From: Deltaproteobacteria bacterium
GTDB lineage: Bacteria > Myxococcota_A > JAADFL01
Reading direction: 5' to 3'
DNA length: 14,138 nucleotides
NCBI GenBank assembly: GCA_013152945.1
Contig: JAADFL010000045.1
Location: 1 to 14,138, forward strand
Shown: positions 14,068-14,138 of the stretch, piece after piece
Layout: every line of letters starts with the position of its first letter
How positions within the stretch are numbered: the first letter of the stretch is position 1
Notes under the pieces: generated by a model
The model's database searches: none
What the model saw: only the letters and a program-made list of their open reading frames with translations
What the model was told of the DNA's origin: nothing
Translations under genes and position numbers: made by a program

Positions 14068-14138
14068 ATGACTCTTGAGTCCAAGGAAGATGTAAGAGAC
14101 AAGGATGTGAGCATGGCCTTACCGGAACTGGTATTTGC
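14068..14138 (+). CDS. N-terminus of an unidentified protein (3' truncated by window)
   Basis: ATG 14068 follows a textbook GGAGG (14058-14062) by 5 bases, and the frame is open to the window end (23 codons: MTLESKEDVRDKDVSMALPE and on). In-frame ATGs at 14026 and 14056 have no ribosome site. The fragment is charged and lacks a signal peptide. I do not recognise the family. It diverges from cysK across the operator-bearing region, so it may be co-regulated. Confidence 0.5.
   Translation, partial: MTLESKEDVRDKDVSMALPELVF

Overview
The window looks like a bacterial chromosome segment of moderately high GC with tightly packed genes and short intergenic gaps. The gene set (CBS-type ClC with a Usp partner, YkgJ-type cysteine-cluster protein, membrane-fused aminopropyltransferase homologue, bacterial steroid 5-alpha-reductase homologue, CysK close to the enterobacterial type) would fit a Desulfobacterota/deltaproteobacterial-type Gram-negative. 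That is an inference from gene content only; there is no rRNA or other marker here. I found no tRNA, rRNA, CRISPR array, phage gene or transposase gene.

Left block (1-2546, + strand): the 3' part of a ClC chloride channel/transporter with a C-terminal CBS pair, a divergent tandem universal-stress-like protein, and a small YkgJ-type cysteine-cluster protein. Gaps are 22 and 23 bp, so this is probably one stress or ion-homeostasis operon. A gene-free convergent region of about 340 bp (2547-2884) follows and holds two small dyads, one of them REP-like.

Middle block (2885-11143): a large minus-strand polytopic membrane protein carries a spermidine-synthase-like domain that lacks the usual catalytic Asp. 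It diverges from a plus-strand cluster of three genes: a DPM1-like GT2 glycosyltransferase, a membrane-anchored alkaline-phosphatase/sulfatase-fold enzyme with a C-terminal beta-sandwich-like domain, and a polytopic GT-C-like protein. The three plausibly build or decorate a lipid-linked or cell-surface glycan: GT2 charges a lipid carrier, the GT-C-like protein transfers sugar, and the phosphatase-fold enzyme adds or removes a charged group.

Right block (11135-13892, minus strand): transcription runs cysK, then an EamA/DMT exporter, then a steroid 5-alpha-reductase-family membrane enzyme. The cysK frame breaks at a run of five A residues, and the correct C-terminus continues in the -1 frame. 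Upstream of cysK lies an AT-rich control region with two copies of a TTAC-(1-2)-GTAA dyad, one of them inside a candidate cysK promoter. A divergent plus-strand gene starts at about 14068 and leaves the window.
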